From CAADGU01 sp035444285 (GTDB lineage Bacteria > Chloroflexota > Anaerolineae > Promineifilales > Promineifilaceae), in the NCBI GenBank assembly GCA_035444285.1, contig DAOMOK010000006.1:1-64000 (forward strand): DNA of 64,000 bases. The letters are read 5' to 3'. Positions within the stretch are counted from its first letter, which is position 1. Each line of letters starts with the position of its first letter. The notes beneath the pieces were generated by a model. The model was not told the origin of the DNA. It worked only from the letters and a program-made list of their open reading frames with translations, and searched no databases. Positions 1-9,001 of this stretch are shown here, piece by piece. A program made the position numbers and the translations under genes.

Positions 1-507
1 TGTTGCCTTTCACCTGTTTGTTCAACCTACACAAACATAGGTGTCCGGTAGAGAAATCTGCCGATAAGTTTTGAAACAAGAGCCATTGTACAACATGCTT
101 TCCTCCAAAATGAAAAGGTAAGAACTAAGTTGAACACAACAGAAGCAAATCAAATGATCAACGTGTTGTGTTATGATCTAAAGAGACGTATGCAATTGAA
201 CTAAATTACATTACACAATTTTGGTTGAATAACTGGGCTAAATAAACACACCATGCTGGCTCCCTGCTATTTGCCCCACCGGGCTAAATTGGCTCATTAC
301 AACATCATTTAACTGTAACCGCCACAAATTCTAGGCGTTTTTTTTACACTGTCAAATATCGGTCAATTAACCAAAACCCTGTCCGGCTGGTCAAAAATTT
401 TGAATCCCAGCTATTTCAAGTACCGATTACTTGCCATACATGGTAGAATACGCGCCGACCTTTGGGTAATAGCTGTGTTTAATCTGATTGCTGAAGAAAA
501 GAGTGTT
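1..507. other. AT-rich leader region without a recognisable gene
   Basis: No convincing coding region is visible. The stretch is AT-rich compared with what follows and has no ACGGCCGT site. It presumably holds the promoter of the adaptor gene that starts near position 508, but I could not pick a convincing -35/-10 pair. Confidence 0.5.
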
Positions 508-1833
508 ATGAAAGAGTCCCGCCCCCATCAAACCAAAACAATCTTTTTTTTTGACCCTATCTGGGAGCGCTCCCAATCTCGATCCGCGAAGGACACAAAG
601 AGCGCGAAGACCATTTCTCCTCACCACCAATCACCGATTACCGATTACCGATTACCGATTACGCTTGTCACCTTCCTCCTCCTGCTCGTGTTAACCGGCT
701 GTGCCGCGCCCAACCGTGACCGCCGCGATGCGGCCAGCAGCGCCGAACCGACGCCCATCCCCACGGCCGTCGTCCCCAACAAACCAACCTATACCGTGCA
801 GCGCGGCGATGTGATTTATGCCGGTAGTTTTAACGGCCGTATCAACCCCACCAACGAGATCAGCCTGGCCTTCATCCAGGGCGGGCAGGTGGCGGAGGTG
901 TTAGTAGAACGGGGCGAAACCGTGCTGGAAGGGGTAACAATTGCCCGGCTGGACACCAGCGAACTGGAACGGGAGCTGGCGCTGGCGCAGTCGGCATTGG
1001 ACGTGGCGCAGGCGCAGCTCACGGCCGTCGAAACCGCCAACGCCGCCCAACAAAACCGCGCCGAACTGGCCCTGGCGTTAGCGCAGCTTGACCTGGATTT
1101 TGTTATCAGCCAGACGGGTGAAACTCCCACGCCGGAGCAGGCTTACCAGATTGGCCGCCTGACCATTTTGCGTGACCTGGCGCAGTTGGCGGTAGATGAA
1201 CTGGCTACGGCCGTAGACCCGCAACTGAGCGCCAATGTACAGCAGGCGCAACTGCGCGTCACCGAATTGGAAACGGCCGTGGCCAATGCCGTGCTGGTTG
1301 CCCCCACCGATGGCGTATTGGTCTCGCTCAATCTGGCGCCGGGGCGGGGCGTGGCTGCCGGTGAACCGGTGGCTACCCTGGCCGACCTGGAAGAACTGGA
1401 AGTCAATGCCAATTTACAAACCACGCAGATGAGTGAACTGGCCGAAGGGTTGCCTGCCCTTATCTTCCCAGCCAACCGGCCCGGCGAATCCTTCCCCGGC
1501 GCCATCCGGCAGATGCCCTACCCCTACGGCACACGCGGCAGCGCCGATGTGCCTCCCACCGATAGCTCCACCCGCTTCGCCTTTGACAACCCCGACGATG
1601 CGCGGCAATTCCAGCCCGGCGACCGGGTGCGAGTGGAAGTGGTGATTGAAGAGCGCCCGGACGTGCTCTGGCTGCCGCCCGCTGCCGTGCGCAACTTCAG
1701 CGGACGCTTCTTTGTGGTGGTGCAAGACGAGGTGGGGCAAAGCCGGGTGGATGTGGTACTGGGCATTGAAGGCGACGGCCGTGTGGAAATCCTGGAAGGG
1801 CTGTCGGAGGGGCAGGTTATTGTAGGACAATAA
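508..1833 (+). CDS. HlyD/MacA-type efflux adaptor lipoprotein
   Basis: Membrane-fusion (adaptor) subunit of a MacAB-like ABC exporter, expected to be lipid-anchored outside the cytoplasmic membrane. The start at 508 (M-K-E-S) is preferred over 400 because the upstream part is low complexity. A hydrophobic stretch ends in the lipobox LTGC, with the lipidated Cys near residue 65. Then come a barrel-sandwich half (YTVQRGDVIYAG), an alpha-helical hairpin rich in Ala, Leu and Gln, the second lipoyl half (VLVAPTDGVLVSLNLAPG) and a beta-barrel ending near GQVIVGQ. About 45 residues precede the signal core, which is unusually long. They are encoded by repeat DNA (tandem GATTACC units and a GCGAAGGACACAAAG-type repeat), so the true N-terminus is uncertain. 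The FtsX permease follows 61 bp downstream. Confidence 0.85.
   Translation: MKESRPHQTKTIFFFDPIWERSQSRSAKDTKSAKTISPHHQSPITDYRLPITLVTFLLLLVLTGCAAPNRDRRDAASSAEPTPIPTAVVPNKPTYTVQRGDVIYAGSFNGRINPTNEISLAFIQGGQVAEVLVERGETVLEGVTIARLDTSELERELALAQSALDVAQAQLTAVETANAAQQNRAELALALAQLDLDFVISQTGETPTPEQAYQIGRLTILRDLAQLAVDELATAVDPQLSANVQQAQLRVTELETAVANAVLVAPTDGVLVSLNLAPGRGVAAGEPVATLADLEELEVNANLQTTQMSELAEGLPALIFPANRPGESFPGAIRQMPYPYGTRGSADVPPTDSSTRFAFDNPDDARQFQPGDRVRVEVVIEERPDVLWLPPAAVRNFSGRFFVVVQDEVGQSRVDVVLGIEGDGRVEILEGLSEGQVIVGQ
584..664. repeat. Heptamer GATTACC repeat inside the adaptor gene's 5' end
   Basis: Tandem CCGATTA units (631-663) follow a GCGAAGGACACAAAGAGC-type repeat (about 584-612). The same two repeat types occur between genes elsewhere in the window. 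Here they are translated, giving the peptide ITDYRLPIT just before the lipoprotein signal. Confidence 0.8.
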
Positions 1834-1835
1834 TC

Positions 1836-1893
1836 CGTGATGCGTGATGCGTAACCCGTCGCCACGCATCACGCATCACGCATCACGTATCAC
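1836..1893. repeat. GATGCGTGATGCGTG inverted repeat between adaptor and permease
   Basis: Direct copies of GTGATGCGTGATGCGT are followed by the complementary CACGCATCACGCATCACG units, forming a long hairpin that begins right after the adaptor stop codon and ends 2 bp before the chosen permease start. Related copies lie at 11.8, 20.9, 30.4 and 47.3 kb. Confidence 0.85.
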
Positions 1894-1894
1894 C

Positions 1895-4744
1895 ATGTCT
1901 TTCCTCTACCGCATCCGCGCCATTTTCACCATTACCCTCAAACGCCTCTGGGCGCAGCGAGGGTTGACGGCCGTGACCCTCATTGGCCTGACCATCGCCG
2001 TCGCCCTCATCACCACCGTGCCGCTGTATGCCGACGCCGTTAACTTCCGCATGTTGCAGGAGCGGCTAAGCAACCAGTCTCAACGCGGTGGGCGGCCCCC
2101 TTTTGCCTACCTCTACAACTACATTGGCGCCTGGTATGGCGCGGTGGAGTGGGAAACGATCCAGCCGCTGGATGATTATCTGCAAAATCTGGCGGCAACG
2201 GCTCTGGGGCTGCCCGAAGAGATTGTCCTGCGCCATGTGGAAACTGACCGCTACCGCCTTTTCCCGGCGGGTACCGAAAGCTACAGCGACGACCGCTCCC
2301 TGGGCATCTTCCACCTGGCGGCGACACAGCGGGTAGAAGAAGCGATAGAGATTGTAGACGGCCGTTTTCCCGAATACACCGCCGACGGCCCCATTGAAAT
2401 CCTCGTCGCCGAAGCCACCGCCAATCAGTTGGGTCTACAAGCCGGCGACCAGTTCATCGCTTACAACTTCCGCAACCCCACCGCCCCCCACCGCGACCTG
2501 CCGCTCACCGTCGCCGGTGTCTGGATACCCAAAGACACGGATGACCCTTTCTGGTTTTTTGCCCCCTCCGTTTTTGACGATCTCTTGCTGGTAGAAGAAG
2601 AGGTATTCCCCAATCGCCTGGCTCCCTTGCTAGATGACGAGATTCACCTGGCGACCTGGTATCTGGTATTGGACGGCAGCCGGATCAGCACCGGCAATGT
2701 ACACGAGTTGATCGCCCGCGCCCAACAAGTGGAACGGCAAGTCAACAACCTGCTTCCCGACACCTCCAACCCGCTGACCCCGGCCGACCCCATGCTTTCC
2801 TACCAGCGCGCCGTCGGCCAGCTAACCGTGCTGCTTACCGCCTACAACATCCCCATCATCTTCCTCATCCTGGCCTTCATCGCCCTCATTGTCAATCTGG
2901 CTGTAGATCAGCGGCGCAACGAGATCGCCGTCATGCGCAGCCGGGGGGCCACCCCCTGGCAGGTGGTCGGTTTTGCCGTACTGGAAGGAGTGTTACTGGG
3001 CCTGGTCGCCTGGGTTTTGGGCACTTTGCTGGGCCTGGGATTTACGCAACTGATGGGGCGGGCGCGTAGCTTTATGGATTTTACGGCCGATACCACCTTG
3101 CGCGTGGCCTTGAATGACGCCGGTTTACGGGCAGGCGCCATCGCCATTGGTCTGGCGCTGCTGGCCCAGGTCTTGCCCACCATCTCTGCTGCCCGCGATA
3201 CCATCATCACCTACAAACAGGGGCAAGCGCGCAGCGCCGGTAAACCCTGGTATCAGCGCGTCTGGCTAGACCTGCTGCTGCTCATCCCCACTGTGTATGG
3301 CTTTTACCTGCTGCAACAACAGGGTTCACTCATCGCCATGGGCGAAGGGGAAGTCAATGATCCGTTTGCCAATCCGCTGCTCTTTTTGCTGCCAGCGCTG
3401 GCGGTGTTTGCCTTCACCCTTTTTGCTTTGCGCGTATTGCCCTGGCTGATGGAAGCCATTAGCTGGCTGTTGTTCCGCAGCAACAGCGTCGGCCTGCTGA
3501 TGGCCGCCCGCCATCTGGCGCGTACCCCGCGCGCCTATGCCACACCGCTCATCTTGCTCGTCCTCACCGTCAGCCTCTCCGTCTTTACCGCCTCACTGGC
3601 GCTGACATTGGATTACCAGCTTTATGATGATTATCTTTATCGGACCGGTGCGGACCTTAATCTGGAAGGGCCAGGACGGGAATATGGCGCTAGCAGTAGT
3701 TTTGCCAATTTGCCCGGCAGCACCCCCTCCTTCAGCCGCGCCATTTACCTGCCTCTGAGTGAATACTTGCAGTTCCCCGGCGTGGAAGCGGCGGCGCCGG
3801 TTGGTACATATGCGGTCACGGCGCGGGTGGGTAATAACAATTACAACGGCGCTTTTTATGGCATAGACCGCACCTCCTTTCCGGCGGTGGGTTTCTGGCG
3901 GTATGATTTTGCCCCTTACCGGCTCGGTTCGCTGGTCAATTTGCTGGCGGCGTCGCCGGATGGGGTGTTGGTTGCTAACAATTTCCTGGCGGAAACGGGG
4001 CAGCGCGTGGGTGATTTTGTGCGCCTGGACGTGCGCATGGGCGAGGCGCATGTGCAGGTGAACGCGCAGATATTAGGGGCGTTTGATTATTTCCCCACCT
4101 GGTACCCGGAGTCAGGGCCGCTGTTTGTGGGTAATCTGGATAATCTGTTCGCCCTGGCGGGCAGCGATTTCCCGTATCGGGTATGGATGCGCACAGCGCC
4201 GGACTTTGACGAAGAGGCGTTCTATCAGGCGTTGCGCGACCGGCGGCTGAGCCAGTGGCGCTGGCTGGAGCCGTATGCCGGGATTCGCCAGGAGCAGACG
4301 CGCCCGGAGCGGCAGGGGTTGTTTGGCCTGCTCTCGGTTGGTTTTCTGGCGGCGGCGCTGCTGACGGTGATGGGCTTTTTTATGTATGCGCTCTATTCGT
4401 TCCGGCGGCGTTTTATTGAGCTGGGTATTTTGCGGGCGGTGGGATTGTCGCAGGCGCAGATGTTGGTTTTTGTGGCCTGTGAGATGGGTTTTCTTATCCT
4501 GACGGGGTTGGGATTGGGCATTTTGCTTGGCTCATGGGTGAGCCAGTTGTTCATCCCCTTCCTGCAAATTGGGGCGGAGGCCAGCGACCTGACACCGCCG
4601 TATCTGGTGGAGATTGCCTGGGGCGCAGTCAGCCAGATTGCGCTGCTCTTTGGCGCTCTGTTTTTGGTGGCGATGCTGGTATTGGGTATATTGCTGCGGC
4701 GAATGAAGATTTTCCAGGCTGTAAAATTGGGCGAGACGGCGTAA
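1895..4744 (+). CDS. FtsX-family ABC transporter permease (MacB-like, long form)
   Basis: Integral membrane permease of an ABC exporter, 949 residues. The start at 1895 is chosen because the upstream in-frame extension is encoded by the hairpin repeat. A first membrane segment (about residues 12-35) is followed by a large extracytoplasmic domain. A first FtsX core begins near residue 317 (IPIIFLILAFIALIVNLAV, then RRNEIAVMRSRGATPWQ), and a second FtsX core begins near residue 815 (RRRFIELGILRAVGLSQAQM). Two FtsX repeats with roughly ten membrane segments fit the large permeases common in Chloroflexota and Actinobacteria. The adaptor lies directly upstream. The likely ATPase is about 1.7 kb downstream, beyond manA and a DUF1349 gene. 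Substrate unknown. Confidence 0.88.
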   Translation: MSFLYRIRAIFTITLKRLWAQRGLTAVTLIGLTIAVALITTVPLYADAVNFRMLQERLSNQSQRGGRPPFAYLYNYIGAWYGAVEWETIQPLDDYLQNLAATALGLPEEIVLRHVETDRYRLFPAGTESYSDDRSLGIFHLAATQRVEEAIEIVDGRFPEYTADGPIEILVAEATANQLGLQAGDQFIAYNFRNPTAPHRDLPLTVAGVWIPKDTDDPFWFFAPSVFDDLLLVEEEVFPNRLAPLLDDEIHLATWYLVLDGSRISTGNVHELIARAQQVERQVNNLLPDTSNPLTPADPMLSYQRAVGQLTVLLTAYNIPIIFLILAFIALIVNLAVDQRRNEIAVMRSRGATPWQVVGFAVLEGVLLGLVAWVLGTLLGLGFTQLMGRARSFMDFTADTTLRVALNDAGLRAGAIAIGLALLAQVLPTISAARDTIITYKQGQARSAGKPWYQRVWLDLLLLIPTVYGFYLLQQQGSLIAMGEGEVNDPFANPLLFLLPALAVFAFTLFALRVLPWLMEAISWLLFRSNSVGLLMAARHLARTPRAYATPLILLVLTVSLSVFTASLALTLDYQLYDDYLYRTGADLNLEGPGREYGASSSFANLPGSTPSFSRAIYLPLSEYLQFPGVEAAAPVGTYAVTARVGNNNYNGAFYGIDRTSFPAVGFWRYDFAPYRLGSLVNLLAASPDGVLVANNFLAETGQRVGDFVRLDVRMGEAHVQVNAQILGAFDYFPTWYPESGPLFVGNLDNLFALAGSDFPYRVWMRTAPDFDEEAFYQALRDRRLSQWRWLEPYAGIRQEQTRPERQGLFGLLSVGFLAAALLTVMGFFMYALYSFRRRFIELGILRAVGLSQAQMLVFVACEMGFLILTGLGLGILLGSWVSQLFIPFLQIGAEASDLTPPYLVEIAWGAVSQIALLFGALFLVAMLVLGILLRRMKIFQAVKLGETA

Positions 4745-4800
4745 TCCTTTGTCCGTAATCCGATTTCAAGTTTTGGACTTTGTACACAATAGAGGCTGAT

Positions 4801-5787
4801 ATGTCCGATCTCTATCCCATGACATTTGCGCCGGTATTGAAGGATTATATTTGGGGTGGGCGGCGGCTGGAACAGTTAGGACGGCCGTTGCCGCCCGGTA
4901 TTATCGCCGAAAGCTGGGAGATGGCGGCGCATGAGGATGGCACAACGGCCGTTGGTCACGGCCGTTACGCCGGCAAACTATTGACCGAGGTGCAGGCGGA
5001 ACTGGGGCTGGATTTGATCGGCACCAACTGCGCCTGGGCGCAGGCGCGCGGCAAATTTCCCCTGCTGATTAAACTGCTGGACGCCAACCGCGCCCTTTCG
5101 GTGCAGGTACACCCGGATGATGCCTATGCCCTGGCGCATGAAGGCAACGAATTGGGGAAGACGGAAATGTGGGTGGTGCTGGACGCGAAGCCGGGAGCGC
5201 AGGTGCAGTTGGGCGTGAAGGCGGGCACAACGCCGGAACTGTTCCGACAGGGCATTGTGGAAGGCAAGCTAGAGCCTTATCTGCACTACGTTTCCGTCAA
5301 ACCCGGCGACCATATTTGTGTGCCTGCCGGGACGTTACACGCCATCATGGACGGAATCCTCATCGCCGAAATCCAGCAAAACTCGAACACGACGTACCGG
5401 GTGTATGATTGGAATCGGGTGGGGGCAGATGGGAAGGCACGGCCGTTGCACATAGACAAGGCGCTCGATGTGATCAATTTCAATCAGGTGGAGCCGTCTC
5501 TTTGCCCGGCGGAGTTGGCGGAGTTGAACGGCTTAAGCCGTTCGCTCCTCTGCCGTAACCAATACTTTGTGACGGAGCGGGTGGAGATGGCAGCAGGGGC
5601 AACATTTGCGGGGAATTGTGACGGCCGTAGCCTGGAAATTTGGGGCGTGCTGAGCGGTGAGGTGGTGGTGAATGGGGTTGGGCTGACGGCCGTGCAGTTT
5701 GCCCTGCTCCCGGCAGCCATGGGAGAATTTGTAGTGACGGCCGTGACCGAGGCCACCTTATTACGCACGTATGTGGAGGAAAGCTAG
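4801..5787 (+). CDS. manA: Mannose-6-phosphate isomerase, class I
   Basis: Cytoplasmic zinc enzyme interconverting mannose 6-phosphate and fructose 6-phosphate, which links sugar catabolism with GDP-mannose supply. The class I zinc ligands are visible: Q and H in SVQVHPDD, E in KTEMWVV and H in AGTLHAI; the cupin signature NSNTTYRVYDW follows. At 328 residues it matches the short Bacillus-type enzymes. The start at 4801 follows a weak AGAGG site. The next gene starts 5 bp after the stop, so the two are probably cotranscribed. It sits between the permease and ATPase of the exporter, with no evident functional link. Confidence 0.92.
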   Translation: MSDLYPMTFAPVLKDYIWGGRRLEQLGRPLPPGIIAESWEMAAHEDGTTAVGHGRYAGKLLTEVQAELGLDLIGTNCAWAQARGKFPLLIKLLDANRALSVQVHPDDAYALAHEGNELGKTEMWVVLDAKPGAQVQLGVKAGTTPELFRQGIVEGKLEPYLHYVSVKPGDHICVPAGTLHAIMDGILIAEIQQNSNTTYRVYDWNRVGADGKARPLHIDKALDVINFNQVEPSLCPAELAELNGLSRSLLCRNQYFVTERVEMAAGATFAGNCDGRSLEIWGVLSGEVVVNGVGLTAVQFALLPAAMGEFVVTAVTEATLLRTYVEES

Positions 5788-5791
5788 ACAA

Positions 5792-6391
5792 ATGAACCCT
5801 ATTTCACTACCCCCTATCCCCAACCCGCTGACCTGGGCGGTGCGGCCAGAGATGTGGCGGCTGGATAATGAGGCGCTGCTCATACAGGCCGGGCCGACGA
5901 CCGACTTATTCATTGACCCGCGTGGTGAATATGACAAAAACAACGCATCCCGGTTAGCGTTTGCGCCCGATGCGGTTTTCACCATTCAGGCCAAGGTGAC
6001 AGTGGATTTTCAGGCTGATTATGATGCCGGCGCTTTCATTTTGTATGCAGACAAGCGGCACTGGGCCAAGTTTGCCTTTGAATTTTCACCGCAAAAGCAG
6101 CCGACCATTGTGTCTGTTGTCACTCAGGGTGTATCGGATGATTGCAACTCGCTGACGATTGATGGGAATGAGGCTTATTTGCGGGTGGCGAAATTGGTGG
6201 GGGCGGTGGCGTTTCATGTTTCGGTAGACGGCCGTACCTGGCATCTCATCCGCTATTTTTCCGCTGCCAACCTGGAAAACGCCACCGTCAACTTTTCGGC
6301 GCAGTCGCCCACGGGGCAGGGGTGTACGGCCGTGTTCAGCGAGATTGGGTATACGGCCGTGCTTCTGGAAGACATCCGCAATGGTACATAA
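5792..6391 (+). CDS. DUF1349 (regulation-of-enolase-like) beta-sandwich protein
   Basis: Small cytoplasmic protein of 199 residues resembling the DUF1349 family, whose members have a concanavalin-like jelly-roll fold and poorly known function. Recognisable features are F-Q-A-D-Y-D-A-G near residue 70, KRHWAKFAFE and the late VDGRTWHLIRYF. The start at 5792 follows a strong GGAGGAAAG site lying in the end of manA, which supports translational coupling. No signal peptide. Its role next to manA might involve sugar binding, but that is speculation. Confidence 0.75.
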   Translation: MNPISLPPIPNPLTWAVRPEMWRLDNEALLIQAGPTTDLFIDPRGEYDKNNASRLAFAPDAVFTIQAKVTVDFQADYDAGAFILYADKRHWAKFAFEFSPQKQPTIVSVVTQGVSDDCNSLTIDGNEAYLRVAKLVGAVAFHVSVDGRTWHLIRYFSAANLENATVNFSAQSPTGQGCTAVFSEIGYTAVLLEDIRNGT

Positions 6392-6395
6392 ATTT

Positions 6396-6453
6396 TAACG
6401 CAGAGGCGCGGAGACGCGGAGAAAATCTCTCTGTGCCTCTGCGTCTCCGCGTT
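6396..6453. repeat. GCAGAGGCGCGGAGACGCGG inverted repeat
   Basis: Two arms made of CGCAGAGGC/CGGAGACGC units face each other around a short AT-rich loop, forming a hairpin of about 58 bp just before the ATPase start codon. Confidence 0.8.
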
Positions 6454-6459
6454 GAAAAA

Positions 6460-7509
6460 ATGCAAACAATGGCTGAACCGATTATTCTTTGTGAGAACTT
6501 AGTCAAGATTTATAAGATTCAGGATGTGGAGGTGCTGGCGCTGCAAGGGCTGGAATTGACGGTGCAGCGCGGCGAGTTGATGGGCATTGTGGGCGCCAGC
6601 GGCTCTGGCAAGTCTACATTGATGAATGTGTTGGGCGGATTGGTACGGCCGTCCGCCGGCACAGCAATCGTGGACGGCCATGATCTGCTCAAATTGTCGG
6701 ATGTGCAGATTAACAAGTACCGCCGTGAAAAGGTCGGTTTTGTCTGGCAGCAGGGGGCGCGCAATCTGATTCCTTACCTGAATGCGCTGGAAAATGTGGA
6801 GATGCCGATGACGCTGGCGGGTGTTCACGGCCGTCGCACCCGCCAACACGCCGCCGAACTGCTAGAAATGGTGCAGTTGTCCCACCGCCGCCACCACAAA
6901 CTGGGGCAGATGTCCGGCGGTGAACAGCAGCGGGTGGCCATTGCCGTCGCCTTAGCCAATAATCCCAAAATCTTACTGGCCGATGAACCCACCGGCGAAC
7001 TGGATTCGGCCACAGCCCTGACCATTTATGAAGCGTTTCAGACGCTCAACCGGGAATTGGGTCTGACCATCCTCATCGTCAGCCATGATCCCACCATCGC
7101 CCGGCACGTGCAGCGGGTGATGCAGATTCGGGACGGCAAAGCCGCCAGTGAAACGGTGCGCCGCCGCCGCCAACCGGAAACGCCCAGCGAACGGGCCAGT
7201 GACCTGGCCGACGAACACCATGAAGATCATTTTGAAGAACTGGTGGTGTTGGATTCGGTGGGGCGGCTGCAATTGCCAAAACAATACCGGGAAGCGCTGA
7301 ATTTACACGGCCGTGCCCGCATGGAACTGGTGGACAACCATCTGATCATCCGCCCCGTACCGCCCGAAGATTTGCACCAACTCCCACCAGAACTGCTACA
7401 TCAGGCCGAGGAGGCAGAGGAGAAGGGTGACGGCCGCTTCGACTTTGCTCAGCGCAAGCGTGTGCGCCAATGGCTGCATAGAATAAGAGGTAAGAAGGTA
7501 ATTGAGTAA
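6460..7509 (+). CDS. ABC exporter ATPase (LolD/MacB type) fused to an AbrB-like domain
   Basis: Nucleotide-binding subunit probably serving the FtsX permease upstream. Walker A (GASGSGKST) lies near residues 45-53, the signature SGGEQQR near 152, and Walker B with D-loop (ILLADEPTGELD) near 170-181, followed by a switch His in IVSHD. The ATPase domain ends by about residue 225. An unusual tail follows: a linker, then a SpoVT/AbrB-like swapped-hairpin stretch near 261-305 (DSVGRLQLPKQYREAL ... ELVDNHLIIRP), then a charged end. AbrB folds normally bind DNA or mediate dimerisation. The start could be 6460 or 6469; everything upstream is hairpin repeat. Confidence 0.88.
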   Translation: MQTMAEPIILCENLVKIYKIQDVEVLALQGLELTVQRGELMGIVGASGSGKSTLMNVLGGLVRPSAGTAIVDGHDLLKLSDVQINKYRREKVGFVWQQGARNLIPYLNALENVEMPMTLAGVHGRRTRQHAAELLEMVQLSHRRHHKLGQMSGGEQQRVAIAVALANNPKILLADEPTGELDSATALTIYEAFQTLNRELGLTILIVSHDPTIARHVQRVMQIRDGKAASETVRRRRQPETPSERASDLADEHHEDHFEELVVLDSVGRLQLPKQYREALNLHGRARMELVDNHLIIRPVPPEDLHQLPPELLHQAEEAEEKGDGRFDFAQRKRVRQWLHRIRGKKVIE

Positions 7510-7566
7510 TTGCGTAACTTGGAAAACAATTTCCCAATTACCCAATCACACTCTGGAGAATCGCCC

Positions 7567-8004
7567 ATGTTGAGTTATTTACCTGTTTTGATTGCCATCC
7601 TCGGCGGCGTTGCCGTTGTCATTCAAGCGCGTTTCAACGGTATTATGGACAGGGGCATGGGCACGCTGGAAAGTGTGTTTATCACCTATGGCCTGGGTGG
7701 GTTGATCATTGCCCTGGTGATGATTGGGCTGCGCGGCGGCAACCTGGCGGCGTTTCGGACAGCGCCCTGGTATGTGGCGTTGGCCGGGGTGTGTGGCCTG
7801 GTCATCATTGGCGCCATCAGTTATTCCGTGCCTCGTTTAGGGCTGGCAGTGGCCTTTACCGTCATGGTCACAACGCAGTTTGTGTTGGGGGCGGTGTTTG
7901 ATCATTTTGGGTGGTTGGGGGGAGAAATACGGCCGTTAAGCCTGCAAAAAGCCGCCGGTATCCTCATTTTGCTGCTGGGCGTCTGGCTCATCATCCGCGA
8001 ATAA
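7567..8004 (+). CDS. YdcZ/DMT-type membrane transporter (DUF606)
   Basis: Small integral membrane protein of 145 residues with four to five hydrophobic segments, resembling the DUF606/YdcZ branch of the drug/metabolite transporter superfamily. Recognisable parts are the N-terminal IAILGGVAVVIQARFNG and the late LSLQKAAGILILLLGVWLII. These short members are thought to act as homo- or heterodimers; the substrate is unknown. The start at 7567 follows a GGAGA site at good spacing, so the in-frame extension to 7510 is rejected. Confidence 0.82.
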   Translation: MLSYLPVLIAILGGVAVVIQARFNGIMDRGMGTLESVFITYGLGGLIIALVMIGLRGGNLAAFRTAPWYVALAGVCGLVIIGAISYSVPRLGLAVAFTVMVTTQFVLGAVFDHFGWLGGEIRPLSLQKAAGILILLLGVWLIIRE

Positions 8005-8093
8005 GTTAATGGCAGATTGGGGCATCTTGTCCATTCTGTATCACCTGTTGGATAATCGTCCGCAGTACACAATACAGACTACAAGGAGTACTC

Positions 8094-8345
8094 ATGTTTT
8101 TCATCATCACAATTATCAATGCAATATATTGGTTATTGCTTATCCTGTTTCTGGCGCGGATGATCATTTCGTTTGCGCGCATTGACCCCTATCACCCCAC
8201 CTGGGGGCGGCTGGCGCAGTTGGTATATCAGATAACGGAACCGATTATGGAGCCAGTACGCCGCCTGGTGCCGCCGCAAGGTGGGGTAGACTTCAGCCCC
8301 TTGATCATCTTATTGGGGCTGGCAGTCTTGCGTATGCTGCTCTAA
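8094..8345 (+). CDS. YggT family membrane protein
   Basis: An 83-residue protein with two membrane segments: an N-terminal helix ending in LARMIISFARI, then the diagnostic polar stretch QLVYQITEPIMEPVRRLVPP, then GVDFSPLIILLGLAVL. This is the usual size for a single-unit YggT protein. The family is linked to cell division, osmotic tolerance and, in plastids, membrane assembly (CCB3). A good AAGGAG site precedes the start. Confidence 0.88.
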   Translation: MFFIITIINAIYWLLLILFLARMIISFARIDPYHPTWGRLAQLVYQITEPIMEPVRRLVPPQGGVDFSPLIILLGLAVLRMLL

Positions 8346-8637
8346 AACCATGAATAGGCGTGGCGCGATTTTCCAAATCGGTTCGTGTCACGAAGTTTTC
8401 GTCACTCCTTTAAGACTACAACGGACAGGGAAATAAGCGGATAAATATCCAGAGGGGAATCCGTTCATTGCTTTATCCGTTGTAGTCATGGCGAAAAACT
8501 AAAGACATTACCCAAATCGCATGACAATACCGAATTAGTTGTTGATTTATGTCCAGTATTATTTGTGAAGGTTGTCTATTTACGGCCGTACCCCTTTTCC
8601 CCTACCCTGTAGACAACCATTCTTGAGGAGGTAAAAC
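8346..8637. other. Intergenic region with a long inverted repeat
   Basis: No gene is seen. The inverted repeat GACTACAACGGA ... TCCGTTGTAGTC (about 8413-8488) brackets some 50 bases and could fold as a stem, perhaps ending yggT transcription. A single ACGGCCGT lies at about 8581. Confidence 0.55.
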
Positions 8638-8934
8638 ATGATCAAGAAAAGCAAAGTCAAAGGGACCGATCAGGTCAAGGTAACATTTAGCCTGCCGTTG
8701 GATAATCCCCACGGTGCGTCCGCGGTGGTGGGTTCGTTTAATGATTGGGACCCCAACGCGAACAAAATGGCAAAACGGGCGAACAATACCTACAGCACGG
8801 CCGTGACCCTAAACGGCGGCCAACGGTATGCCTTTCGCTACTACGCCGAAGATGGTAGCTGGTTCAACGATGACGAAGCCGACGGCTACGAAGCCAACGA
8901 ACACGGCGGCCAGAACTGTATTTTGGAAACGTGA
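8638..8934 (+). CDS. Isoamylase-N/CBM48-like glycogen-binding protein
   Basis: A stand-alone early-set beta-sandwich of 98 residues resembling CBM48 and AMPK-beta glycogen-binding domains: VTFSLP near residue 13, then VVGSFNDWDP with the typical W of the sugar-contact loop, YAFRYY and the terminal EADGYEANEHGGQN. Similar free-standing domains bind glycogen or other alpha-glucans. No catalytic domain is attached. A strong AGGAGG site precedes the start. Confidence 0.85.
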   Translation: MIKKSKVKGTDQVKVTFSLPLDNPHGASAVVGSFNDWDPNANKMAKRANNTYSTAVTLNGGQRYAFRYYAEDGSWFNDDEADGYEANEHGGQNCILET

Positions 8935-8935
8935 G

Positions 8936-9001
8936 AGAGTGGCAGGTAGCAAGTTGCAAGTGGCAGGTGGCAAGTTACCTGCCACTTGCAACTTGCCACT
9001 C
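8936..9001. terminator. Hairpin between convergent genes (AAGTGGCAGGT family)
   Basis: GAGTGGCAGGT...CAAGTTGCAAGTGGCAGG is answered by CCTGCCACTTGCAACTTGCCACTC, a near-perfect long hairpin filling the gap between two convergent genes. It may act as a bidirectional terminator, although no T-run follows on the plus strand. A related sequence occurs at about 46040. Confidence 0.6.

Noticed and set aside
400..507. Longer N-terminus for the adaptor lipoprotein
   Set aside because: The extension lacks a ribosome site and places the signal peptide even further from the start.
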